A DNA stretch of 64,000 nt from the NCBI RefSeq assembly GCF_037042905.1, contig NC_087258.1:8472501-8536500 (forward strand), given 5' to 3'. The position numbers were made by a program, and so were the translations under genes. Position 1 is the stretch's first letter, and each line of letters opens with the position of its first letter. The notes beneath the pieces were generated by a model. That model saw nothing but the letters and a program-made list of their open reading frames with translations. It did not search any database and was not told the DNA's origin. This document shows positions 55,751 through 64,000 of the stretch, one piece after another. The DNA comes from Lytechinus pictus. Lineage: Eukaryota > Echinodermata > Echinoidea > Temnopleuroida > Toxopneustidae.

Positions 55751-56779
55751 ATGCCAAGACACCACCTAAGTGAAACAGATGTAGCCAGAGCCCTAGGGAT
55801 GCTGGAAGCTGGCCTCAGTCAGCGAAGAGTAGCCAGAATGATGGGCGTGTCACACAGTGTCATTAGCAGAGCAAATCAAAGACACCGAGAGACAGGGCTA
55901 TACTCCGAGAGACCCCGCAGTGGCCGACCAGTTTCGACAACCCCTAGAGATGATCGCTACTTGACGAATCTCAGCCTCCGCAACCGCTTTCACAGTGCAC
56001 GCCGCCTCAACAATGACTTCGCTGCAGCAACTGGAGTGATTGTTTCCACTCAAACAATCCGTAACCGACTTCACAGAGCCAATATGCATGCCAGACGGCC
56101 AGCTCAGTGTGTCCCACTCACCCCTGCTCACAGAAGAATTCGTCTCAACTGGGCCCGGGAGCATGTCAGATGGACCAGACAGCAATGGCGTAGAGTTCTG
56201 TTCACAGATGAGAGCAGATTTTCCCTTGACCACAATGATGGACGTTCGAGAGTCTGGAGGCGACCAGGAGAGAGATTTGCAGACCCCTGTATTGCAGAAC
56301 ATGACCGTTATGGGGGAGGCAGCGTCATGGTGTGGGGAGGCATCACCTACGCCAACCGTACTCGTCTCTACGTGGTCCCAGGGGGAGCAATGACAGGAGT
56401 GAGGTACAGGGATGAGGTCCTTGAACCTATAGTGGTGCCATTTGCAGAAAATGTGGGACAAAACATCATTTTCATGGATGACAATGCCCGTGCCCACCGA
56501 GCTAGGGTGGTGACCGAGTTCCTTGAGGGCCAGGGGATTGAGCGTATGGAGTGGCCAGCGAGGTCCCCGGACTTAAACCCGATAGAGCACGTCTGGGACA
56601 TGATGGGGAGGAGTCTCGAGCAGCTCGAAGCCCATCCACTTGGACTGCAGCAGCTGGGTGTGGCTCTGGAGGCTGCATGGGATGCACTGGACGTCAGAGA
56701 CATCAATCGCCTCATCAGCTCCATGAGACAGCGCTGTGAAGCCGTTATTGCTGCAGGAGGTGGTCACACTCGTTACTGA
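55751..56779 (+). CDS. Tc1-family DD34E transposase
   Basis: 342 aa from the ATG at 55751 (MPRHHLSETDVARAL). The frame is open 18 codons further to 55697, but those codons lie in the duplicated leader, so the later start is preferred. The N-terminus has two helix-turn-helix DNA-binding parts (VARALGMLEAGLSQRRVAR; a second one around VSTQTIRNRLHRANMHARRP) with a GRP linker (SGRPVSTTPRD). The catalytic domain has FTDESRF (first Asp), MDDNARAH (second Asp) and RSPDLNPIEHVWD (Glu, 34 residues later). Length and motifs fit a complete Tc1-type cut-and-paste enzyme. Confidence 0.95.
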   Translation: MPRHHLSETDVARALGMLEAGLSQRRVARMMGVSHSVISRANQRHRETGLYSERPRSGRPVSTTPRDDRYLTNLSLRNRFHSARRLNNDFAAATGVIVSTQTIRNRLHRANMHARRPAQCVPLTPAHRRIRLNWAREHVRWTRQQWRRVLFTDESRFSLDHNDGRSRVWRRPGERFADPCIAEHDRYGGGSVMVWGGITYANRTRLYVVPGGAMTGVRYRDEVLEPIVVPFAENVGQNIIFMDDNARAHRARVVTEFLEGQGIERMEWPARSPDLNPIEHVWDMMGRSLEQLEAHPLGLQQLGVALEAAWDALDVRDINRLISSMRQRCEAVIAAGGGHTRY

Positions 56780-56827
56780 ACTGCCTGAAAGACACTCAGA
56801 CATTCGTTTTTACCACTTCATGTCGGT

Positions 56828-57037
56828 AGCTGATACCCCTCGGGGCCCACTTTTCAGGATGTGCAGTGATGCGAGAGACATTGTGCAACAACTGAAACCA
56901 CCCATGCGTGAAATTGATTACAGCGTGTTTAAGGACATTTAGGACAGTTGTACTGAGGTATTTCCAGAAATAAAACACCTTGTATAAAATCTTTATGTAC
57001 GTTTTAAAAAGTGGTCCTTAACTTTTTTTGAGTAGTG
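56828..57037 (-). repeat. Tc1-like right inverted repeat
   Basis: 210-bp partner of 55200-55409, from AGCTGATACCCCTCGG to TTTTTTTGAGTAGTG, followed by the TA target duplicate. Confidence 0.95.
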
Positions 57038-57094
57038 TATATGAAGGCTAAGACGTTGATGTAAGACCTGCACAAGTTAACTTTTATCTGCAAG

Positions 57095-60000
57095 ATGGAT
57101 GAGGTGAGACGGGGTGCTGATTTGCACAAACTTTTACAAGATCCAGTAATGTCGCAAGCAGGTCAACCTGCATCTAGTCCAGGCTTGTTCATGGAAGATG
57201 ATAGCCGAACAAGCGAAGAGGAATATATAGCTTATGCCATGGATGGGAGCCAACCACCTTCAGCTCCATACCATGCTGCTCCAGGTACAAGAATGATGGA
57301 CAGTGCATCAATGATGTCCTATTTTGAACAACAGAACCAGCTGATGAGGATGCTTGTTGATTGTAACATGAAGGCTGCTCTGCCTCCTCAGCGCATAAAG
57401 CCCTTCAATGGGGATCCAATTGAATACTACTCATTCATAAGTGCCTTCGAACATGCAGTAGAGGCCAAGACCAGTAACGATGTCGACAGGCTTTATTATT
57501 TGGACCAGTATACCACAGGAGATGCGAATGCCATTGTAAAAAGCTGCATGTATGGCCAAGACAAGTCCATGGCTTACAAGAAGGCAAAGGATCTTCTTAA
57601 GAGAAAGTTTGGAAATACCCAAAGAATCATCGAAACCATGATGAAGAGAGCCTTCCAGTGGCAGGATATAAAGCCTGAAGATGGAGAGGAACTGCATCGT
57701 TTTTCAATTTTCGTAACTGAGCTACACAATCTCGCAAAGGATCTCCAAATGCTATGTGAAGTTGATCACTCACAAAGCATTAAGCAGGTTATAGGAAAAC
57801 TCCCATACAAACTCAGGGAAAGATGGCGAGTTTTAGCTGATGATATCTTGGAGGAGAAGGAAAGGAATGTTACTTTTGCTGATGTCGTGAAATTTGTCAC
57901 AAAACAGGCCAGAATCGCCACCAACCCTGTGTATGGTGATCTCCTGAAGTACCAGACCAAACAGACAGGGAAATCTGGAACTGTTGGTGGTAAGGCGTCA
58001 AACACACACAGAACCAGTTTGGGTGTATCAGCAACTCCTGAGGGGTCTAAGGATAAGGAATCTTGTATAATTTGCAAGGAGAGGAGCCATTCACTTGCGG
58101 AGTGCCCTGCATTAGCATCCAAGCCTTATGATGAACGAATAACAGTCTGTAAGAAGCAAGGTCTTTGTTTCGGCTGTCTACGCAAGACTGGACACATGGC
58201 AAAAGACTGCAAGTGGAGGCTGAAGTGTAGTGTATGCGGTAAATCTCATCCTACAGTGCTACACAGGGAGAAGAAAGATAATCCTTCCACGAACAATAGC
58301 ATCAGTAGGGATAGGCAGGTCTCGGAGGAGTCACTGGAGCCAGAGGCATCAGCTGCTGGGACTACACATGCTGGTCAGAGTCGGCAGACAATCCATGAAA
58401 ACATTAACCAGGAAACTCACGTCAAGTGTAGTTTCGCTAGTTCATCTCGGACAGACACTCTACCAGGCATTATCCCAGTGATATTGAGGTCACGTGAGAC
58501 TGGAATGGAAGTCAAAACATATGCCTTTGTTGACTCTGGTAGTAATGCGGTTTTCTGCACAGAGAAGCTTGCCAGCACCCTTCATCTTCAGAAAAAGAAG
58601 ATAAATCTCCATGTGTCTACCATGACTGATGAAAAGGTGGTACGCAGCCAGGTATTCACCGGTATGGAAGTCTCAGATTTGACAGGCAAAAACATTGTCC
58701 AGCTTCCAGAGGTGTATTCACAAGAAAAGATACCAGTGAACATGGAAGACGTACCAACAAAGGAAGACATACAGAAATGGCCCTACCTTCAAGGTATTGA
58801 GTTACCAGCCATCCAAGAAGCTCATGTTGGTTTACTAATAGGAAGCAATGTACCAAAGGCAATGGAGCCAATTGAGGTAATCAACAGTGAAACCCCTAAC
58901 GGACCCTTTGCTTGCAAGACCGTGCTAGGCTGGCTGATTTATGGAGCCGTTAGGGAACATGCAAATAGTGCTCGCAGAATTCAGTCCCACAGGGTGAAGG
59001 CGAAAGCAAACATTGACCTTCAATTTGAAAGGCTCTTCAATCAAGACTTCAATGAAAGGATCATTGAAGAGAAACAGGAGAAGTCGCAAGAAGATAAAGT
59101 CTTCATGAATAAGGTGGAGCATTCAATCAAATTGCAAGATGGTCACTACGAGATCGCCCTCCCTCTTAAGAGAGAAGATATCAAGTTGCCCAGCAACCGA
59201 CCCCAAGCAGCTCAAAGGTTAGGCCACTTAAAGAAAAGGTTTGAACGACAACCTGAATTTCAGAAAGAATACACTGCCTTTGTGGACTCGATGGAGAAGA
59301 AAGGTTACATGGAAAAGGTACCTGAAGAGGAAAGAGATAGAGATGATGGCAGACTGTGGTACCTCCCTCACCATGGTGTCACTCATCCTCACAAGAAAAA
59401 GCTGAGAGTCGTATTTGATTGTTCGGCAGAATATGGAGGTTTCTGTGTAAATAGGGAGCTGCTACAGGGGCCGGATTTAACTAACCGACTGTTTGGCGTG
59501 TTAACCAGATTCAGACAGGACAGGGTAGCACTCATGGCAGATATAGAAGGGATGTTCTCGCAGATTCGAGTACCGAAGAATGACGGGGATCTCATGCGAT
59601 TTCTGTGGTGGGACCAAGGTGATATTCAGAAACCATTATCAGAGTTCAGGATGAAAGTTCATGTGTTCGGCGCTGTGTCCTCACCATCATGTGCCAATTA
59701 CGCATTGAAAAGAGCGGCAGTGGACCAAGCAGACAGATTCCCTGAAGAAGTTGTAAGAACAGTACATCAGAATTTTTACGTAGATGACTGCCTGTGCTCT
59801 ACATCCAGTGTAGAAGAAGCCGTTCAGCTGATGTCTGACCTAATAGAAGTATGCCGAGGTGGAGGATTCCATTTGACTAAGTGGATTTGTAACCAACAAG
59901 AAGTGCTGAAATCGGTCCCATCAAGGGAAAGAGCGAAGAGCATCAGAGGGCTGGATCTGGATATTAAGAATAATGTGACAGAAAGAGCTCTTGGGATTGA

Positions 60001-62407
60001 GTGGTCCACTGATGACGACACCATAGGTGTGAAGGTCGACCTGAAGGATAGACCTTGCACAAGAAGAGGCATTTTATCCACAGTTAGCTCGGTATATGAT
60101 CCTATAGGATGTGTGTCTCCAGTGATATTGCCAGCAAAGCAGTTGCTCCAAGTACTGTGCCGATCTCAGCTAGGTTGGGACGAAGAGATCCCATTAGACA
60201 TGTCTAAGAAGTGGCAGAAGTGGAAGGCGGAGCTACCCATGCTCTCGCAATTTAAGATGCCTAGATGCCTTAAGCCTAGCAGATTTGATGCAGAAGCAGT
60301 GACTTTACACCATTTTTGTGATGCTAGTGAGAAAGGGTACGGGACAGTCTCCTATCTAAGATGGCAAAGGGACGACGAGATTCAGATGAGCTTGGTAACA
60401 AGCAAAGCAAGGGTAACACCATTGAAGGAAGTCTCTATCCCAAGAATGGAACTCGCAGCAGCGACTCTAGCAGTCAGGATTAATCATATGATTAGGGAAG
60501 AGCTAGAATTTCCCATAGACCAAACATATTTCTGGACAGATAGTATGTCAGTCTTAGGATATGTAACCAATCAAACAGCCAGATTTAAGACATTCGTCGC
60601 TAACAGAGTGGCAGTAATAAGGGACGGATCAGAACCACATCAATGGCGTTATGTGGAGTCATCAATGAATCCCGCCGACAGCTGTTCAAGAGGAGTCGAG
60701 GTTAGCAAGTTCCTTCAATGGAAAGCTTGGAAGGATGGACCAGAATTCCTGAAGAATCCAGACAATGAATGGATGAACAAGTGTGAAGTGTTACCCGATG
60801 ACATTACAGTGGAGCTGGAAGTTAAAGGAAAATGCTTAGCAACAGAAGCAATCCAAGAATGTAATAATCCAACAAGAGAACTGGTGAATTATTATTCAGA
60901 TTGGATCAGACTAAAAAGGGCAGTGTGCTGGTTCAGGAGATTCTTAAGATGGGTAGTACTGAAGTCTAAGAACAAGGCCAAAGATGTATCTAAAGACAAC
61001 AGCTTGAAAGCCAGGATTACACTCAAGGAAATGGAGGTAGCAGAGAGTATGATCCTAAAGTTTGTGCAGAAGGACAACTTTGCTCAAGAAATCAGATGTC
61101 TAGAAAGAAAGGAATCTGCTGTTGGAGAAAACAGAAGAGGAAGTTCAGGAATCAGGAAAACAAGTCGAATATACAAACTCGACCCAGTGATCAATGAGGG
61201 CTTGTTAAGAGTTGGAGGAAGGCTGCATAGGAGCTCAATGCCAGACAGTGCTAAGCACCAGGTAATCATTCCCAAGAATGAGCACGTCTCAAATTTGATC
61301 CTGGAAAACTTACACAATATGTCAGGACATATGGGAAGGAATTACATTCTGTCAAGCCTACATCGGAAATACTGGATGCCAAGTGCCGACGCAGCCATCA
61401 GGAAAATGATTAGCAGATGTATTCCTTGCCGACGGCATAGAGCCAAGATTATGGAGCAAAAGATGGCAAATCTACCTTCTGATCGAGTCAAACCTGATGA
61501 ACCTCCATTTACCTCAGTTGGAATAGACTACTTCGGTCCTTTAGAGGTAAAGAGAGGGCGATCTGTAGTTAAAACATATGGAGTAATGTTCACATGTTTA
61601 GTTTCCAGGGCGGTGCATATCGAGAAAGCTGAGAGTCTAAACACAGACTCGTGCATCGCAGCCATCAGGAGATTTATTGCCAGACGGGGAACAGTAAAAA
61701 ATATGAGGTCTGATAATGGAACAAATCTGATAGGAGCACAAAGAGAGCTTAAACGGGAAATTGATAACTGGAATCAAGTACAGATCAGCGACACACTGTT
61801 GCAACGTAACATTCAGTGGACCTTTAACCCTCCAGGTGGTTCTCATCACGGTGGCGTTTGGGAGCGCCAAATTCGTACTGTCAGACAGTTGCTATTCAAT
61901 CTGGTTAGGCAGCAAAGACTTGATGACGAAGGTTTACACACTTTGCTGTGTGAAGCTGAAGGTATCATTAATGGAAGGCCTTTGACAAAGGCCTCAAATG
62001 ACCCAAATGACTTGGAAGCATTAACGCCTAACCATTTGATCCTGATGAAGTCTCAACCTGTACTACCTCCGACGCTAACAAGAGAGACTGATACTTATGC
62101 TAGAAGGAGATGGAAGCAGGTGCAGTACTTGTCAGATATATTCTGGCGAAGGTGGATGAGAGAATATCTACCTCAACTACAACAGAGGCAGAAGTGGGTG
62201 GAGCCTCAACGTAGCCTTCAAGTAGGTGACTTGGTGCTTGTTGTAGATCAGACGTTACCACGAAACTCTTGGTTATTGGGACGAGTTACTCAAGTGTATG
62301 CGGATGACGAGGGCTTAGTTCGCAAAGCCGAGGTGAAAACAAAGTTGGGTGTCTACTTAAGGCCAATTAGCAAGCTGTGTTTCATCTTAGAAGGAGACAT
62401 ATACTAG
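57095..62407 (+). CDS. BEL/Pao retrotransposon gag-pol polyprotein
   Basis: Intact 1770-aa frame. The gag part (to ~400) has a conserved FNGDP...YYSFISAFEHAV region and two CCHC knuckles (324-337, 358-372), followed by CSVCGKSHP. An aspartic protease has FVDSGSNAVF (DSG at 480-482). Reverse transcriptase follows, from RVVFDCSAEYGG (~770) to YVDD (~893). RNase H has HHFCDASEKGYG (~1072). The integrase has a zinc domain (H-x4-H style, CIPC-type Cys pair) and catalytic residues in GIDYFG (~1475), RSDNGTN (~1538) and WERQIRT (~1588). The C-terminal LQVGDLVLVVDQ and WLLGRV part is the BEL-type domain after integrase. The order PR-RT-RH-IN and the YVDD box place it in BEL/Pao. No envelope-like frame follows. 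Confidence 0.95.
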   Translation: MDEVRRGADLHKLLQDPVMSQAGQPASSPGLFMEDDSRTSEEEYIAYAMDGSQPPSAPYHAAPGTRMMDSASMMSYFEQQNQLMRMLVDCNMKAALPPQRIKPFNGDPIEYYSFISAFEHAVEAKTSNDVDRLYYLDQYTTGDANAIVKSCMYGQDKSMAYKKAKDLLKRKFGNTQRIIETMMKRAFQWQDIKPEDGEELHRFSIFVTELHNLAKDLQMLCEVDHSQSIKQVIGKLPYKLRERWRVLADDILEEKERNVTFADVVKFVTKQARIATNPVYGDLLKYQTKQTGKSGTVGGKASNTHRTSLGVSATPEGSKDKESCIICKERSHSLAECPALASKPYDERITVCKKQGLCFGCLRKTGHMAKDCKWRLKCSVCGKSHPTVLHREKKDNPSTNNSISRDRQVSEESLEPEASAAGTTHAGQSRQTIHENINQETHVKCSFASSSRTDTLPGIIPVILRSRETGMEVKTYAFVDSGSNAVFCTEKLASTLHLQKKKINLHVSTMTDEKVVRSQVFTGMEVSDLTGKNIVQLPEVYSQEKIPVNMEDVPTKEDIQKWPYLQGIELPAIQEAHVGLLIGSNVPKAMEPIEVINSETPNGPFACKTVLGWLIYGAVREHANSARRIQSHRVKAKANIDLQFERLFNQDFNERIIEEKQEKSQEDKVFMNKVEHSIKLQDGHYEIALPLKREDIKLPSNRPQAAQRLGHLKKRFERQPEFQKEYTAFVDSMEKKGYMEKVPEEERDRDDGRLWYLPHHGVTHPHKKKLRVVFDCSAEYGGFCVNRELLQGPDLTNRLFGVLTRFRQDRVALMADIEGMFSQIRVPKNDGDLMRFLWWDQGDIQKPLSEFRMKVHVFGAVSSPSCANYALKRAAVDQADRFPEEVVRTVHQNFYVDDCLCSTSSVEEAVQLMSDLIEVCRGGGFHLTKWICNQQEVLKSVPSRERAKSIRGLDLDIKNNVTERALGIEWSTDDDTIGVKVDLKDRPCTRRGILSTVSSVYDPIGCVSPVILPAKQLLQVLCRSQLGWDEEIPLDMSKKWQKWKAELPMLSQFKMPRCLKPSRFDAEAVTLHHFCDASEKGYGTVSYLRWQRDDEIQMSLVTSKARVTPLKEVSIPRMELAAATLAVRINHMIREELEFPIDQTYFWTDSMSVLGYVTNQTARFKTFVANRVAVIRDGSEPHQWRYVESSMNPADSCSRGVEVSKFLQWKAWKDGPEFLKNPDNEWMNKCEVLPDDITVELEVKGKCLATEAIQECNNPTRELVNYYSDWIRLKRAVCWFRRFLRWVVLKSKNKAKDVSKDNSLKARITLKEMEVAESMILKFVQKDNFAQEIRCLERKESAVGENRRGSSGIRKTSRIYKLDPVINEGLLRVGGRLHRSSMPDSAKHQVIIPKNEHVSNLILENLHNMSGHMGRNYILSSLHRKYWMPSADAAIRKMISRCIPCRRHRAKIMEQKMANLPSDRVKPDEPPFTSVGIDYFGPLEVKRGRSVVKTYGVMFTCLVSRAVHIEKAESLNTDSCIAAIRRFIARRGTVKNMRSDNGTNLIGAQRELKREIDNWNQVQISDTLLQRNIQWTFNPPGGSHHGGVWERQIRTVRQLLFNLVRQQRLDDEGLHTLLCEAEGIINGRPLTKASNDPNDLEALTPNHLILMKSQPVLPPTLTRETDTYARRRWKQVQYLSDIFWRRWMREYLPQLQQRQKWVEPQRSLQVGDLVLVVDQTLPRNSWLLGRVTQVYADDEGLVRKAEVKTKLGVYLRPISKLCFILEGDIY

Positions 62408-62472
62408 TAAATTGATAGTTATTGGAGCGTTGAGAATTTAACAGATACAGGATTAGTTTTATATGAATATGA

Positions 62473-62809
62473 TGTGGTGTGAGCCTAGCGCCGCCACAAT
62501 TTGTTTCATCATTTCAATAAGCGACACTTGGACATGTGAATGCCTTTAATGACAACCAGCAAGAAATATTTTGATGTTTTTCTTGAAGTGATCTATTTCT
62601 GCTTAAAGTGGTGCGAGCCTAGCGCCACCACAAAATTTGTCAGCATTTCAGTTACTTCAGTGAAATATTTGGATACACCTTTGTGATGAAGCTCAATGTG
62701 AAATATTTGGATACACCTTTGCGATGAAGCTCAATGTGAAATATTTGGATACCTTGTTGGATCGATTTATTTTTTATGCATAATGTGATGCGAGCCTAGC
62801 GCCGTCACA
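62473..62809 (+). repeat. Three repeats of a GAGCCTAGCGCC hairpin, BEL 3' region
   Basis: Hairpins at 62473-62498, 62609-62632 and 62784-62809 share an invariant GAGCCTAGCGC loop and a 6-7-bp stem: GTGGTG/CGCCAC, GTGGTG/CACCAC and GTGATG/CGTCAC. Stem bases change together. They lie between the gag-pol stop and the expected 3' LTR. Confidence 0.85.
62660..62752. repeat. 38-bp tandem repeat, 2.5 copies
   Basis: Units start at 62660, 62698 and 62736: GTGAAATATTTGGATACACC then TTTGTGATGAAGCTCAAT. Copies differ at one base. Confidence 0.95.
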
Positions 62810-64000
62810 AATATATGATATTTGAAATTTGATCAGCTGAGCATACGACAGTTGGATCATTAATCAGAAGTTCATCAACCACGATTATCATTTACTTCAT
62901 GTTATCCATTTCAAGATTTTGTTGTACTTTTGTGAGAAATAATTACGCTCTTGAGAAAGGATGCCGAGTGTCGAACATATGTTTCATTTTTCGCCTACCA
63001 AACGATCAGCAGACCTTCGCTGCATTTTGAAGCATCATACATGTACCAGACTTTATGAACGCTTACTGAATATTCAGCAACAGAAAGCAGGACAATGGGA
63101 ACATTCAATATGTTTATGATGAGAAAAGACTAGAGCTGAATTCATTCTAAAGAACTCTGACGTTAAAACTGAAAGAACTCAGTGAAGAACGGATATCCAG
63201 GATAATGAACATTTTGCTATTGTTTTATGTTGTGATCATGTGTTTATTTGATGCACTTATACGTGTAACTCAAAATCTTGCCTTAATAAGATTTTATAAA
63301 ACCTAAGTTGCAAATATGAAATTGTTTTTTGCCATGGTTTTAAGCTTAGGTTTTCCATTGAAAATCTGCCTCTGAGACATACATGCTTTTAGAGGCTTAG
63401 TACAAATATTTACATGTACATGTATTTGGAAAATGGTTTTAATGTCCGTTCATAAATGGAAAGTGGAAAATTAAAAGGAAATCATACCTTACAGATTTAT
63501 GTTATACGAGTTACATGTATAAGGGTACTTTCACAATAATGATTTATGTTTGTAAAAGTGTGATTCTTCTCAGTTATATAAGTACTTTGTTGATATGAAG
63601 AAATGTCAAAATTGTATTTAATATTTTAGGAACTAAATTGGAAGAGATGGCAGGTATTTCTTTGATAGTTTAACATTACAAAATGAATATTTTTGCTTTA
63701 ATTTTAAATGCAGTATATCACATTTTTATTTTTTGCACATATTTTTCAGAGCGAGAATACATTAGTATTAACCCTAAAACCCCCCTGGAGAGTTAGGGTT
63801 AAAGGTGTTATAAGGATATGCAATTTGACTTTGAAATACTTACTATATATGTATATTGATTTGACAAAGTCTACGGGGCCTTTATAACTACCAAAAGGCT
63901 ACGTTTGTTTTTTGCTGGTAGTATTCTCTTTATTATGAAGTACAAATCTTACAGGGTAAAATATTTTATGATATTTAATAGTCCCAAGGTGTTCAAACTT
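62810..64000. other. BEL 3' region / flanking sequence, unresolved
   Basis: No frame recognised. A 10-bp hairpin TTAACCCTAA...TTAGGGTTAA lies at about 63768-63807. No segment repeats the 54.3-55.2 kb leader, so the 3' LTR either starts close to the window end or lies outside. Confidence 0.35.

Larger units (their letters stand above)
55200..57037 (+). mobile_element. Tc1-like DNA transposon inserted in the BEL leader
   Basis: 1838 bp, flanked by a TA duplication (55198-55199 and 57038-57039). The ends are CACTACTCAAAAAAAGTTAA and its inverse. The inverted repeats are 210 bp each and nearly identical. Between them are a tandem 169-bp duplication and one transposase frame on plus. An intact frame with near-identical ends implies recent arrival. 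It must be younger than the BEL element it interrupts. Confidence 0.95.

Noticed and set aside
55898-56724. Long minus-strand frames opposite the transposase
   Set aside because: Shadows of the transposase frame with no family features.
63768-63807. Telomere-like TTAGGG/CCCTAA sequence
   Set aside because: Just one repeat in each direction forming a hairpin; no tandem array.
54301-64000. Pairing of BEL 5' and 3' LTRs
   Set aside because: I compared 53.0-55.2 kb with 62.4-64.0 kb by eye and found no shared block, so no LTR pair is claimed.

Overview
This is animal nuclear DNA: split genes with GT-AG introns, very little coding sequence, and many repeats of nearly every class. The two host genes and the repeat types (tRNA-derived SINEs, TTAA-flanked fold-back MITEs, a Helitron-like array with units rich in AAGGTCAAAGGTCA, blocks carrying GCTCGCGCTTCGCGCTCGCA) suggest a marine invertebrate. 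I think an echinoderm, perhaps a sea urchin, is most likely. That species guess rests on general familiarity with such repeats and is an inference.

Layout. Positions 1-9545 are a satellite with a 61-bp unit, interrupted by a short poly(A)-ended retrocopy (189-445) and by a complete L1/Tx1-like LINE on the minus strand (3014-9251). The LINE has a 12-bp target-site duplication, an ORF1, an apurinic endonuclease/reverse transcriptase ORF2, and a third long open frame between them that overlaps the ORF2 start by ATGA. Positions 9.6-22.5 kb hold no recognised host gene. They contain a tRNA-derived SINE head, a degenerate C-rich repeat, fold-back sequences, a hairpin family, a ~1.2-kb direct duplication of CGCGCTTCGCGC-type repeats, an inverted array of ~16-bp units and a homopolymer-rich tract.

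Positions 22584-41086 hold a complete 14-exon PUS3 gene (tRNA pseudouridine-38/39 synthase, 459 aa) on the plus strand. All exon phases join correctly. Its introns are packed with SINEs, MITEs, a 7SL/Alu-domain-like sequence and a Helitron-like array. The start of coding exon 13 has been tandemly triplicated with its splice acceptor.

Tail-to-tail with PUS3, the last two coding exons of an FBXO42-like F-box/kelch gene lie on the minus strand (49417-51202). The rest of that gene must lie to the right of what I can recognise, probably beyond the window.

Positions ~54.3-64 kb contain a BEL/Pao retrotransposon on the plus strand with one intact 1770-codon gag-pol frame (57095-62407). Its leader is interrupted by a Tc1-like transposon with 210-bp inverted repeats, a TA target duplication and an intact DD34E transposase frame (55200-57037). 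The BEL 3' region carries three copies of a small hairpin with an identical loop and compensating stem changes. I could not pair two LTRs within the window.

Best leads: the third LINE ORF, the two hairpin families with compensatory changes, the PUS3 exon triplication, and the 7SL-like SINE.
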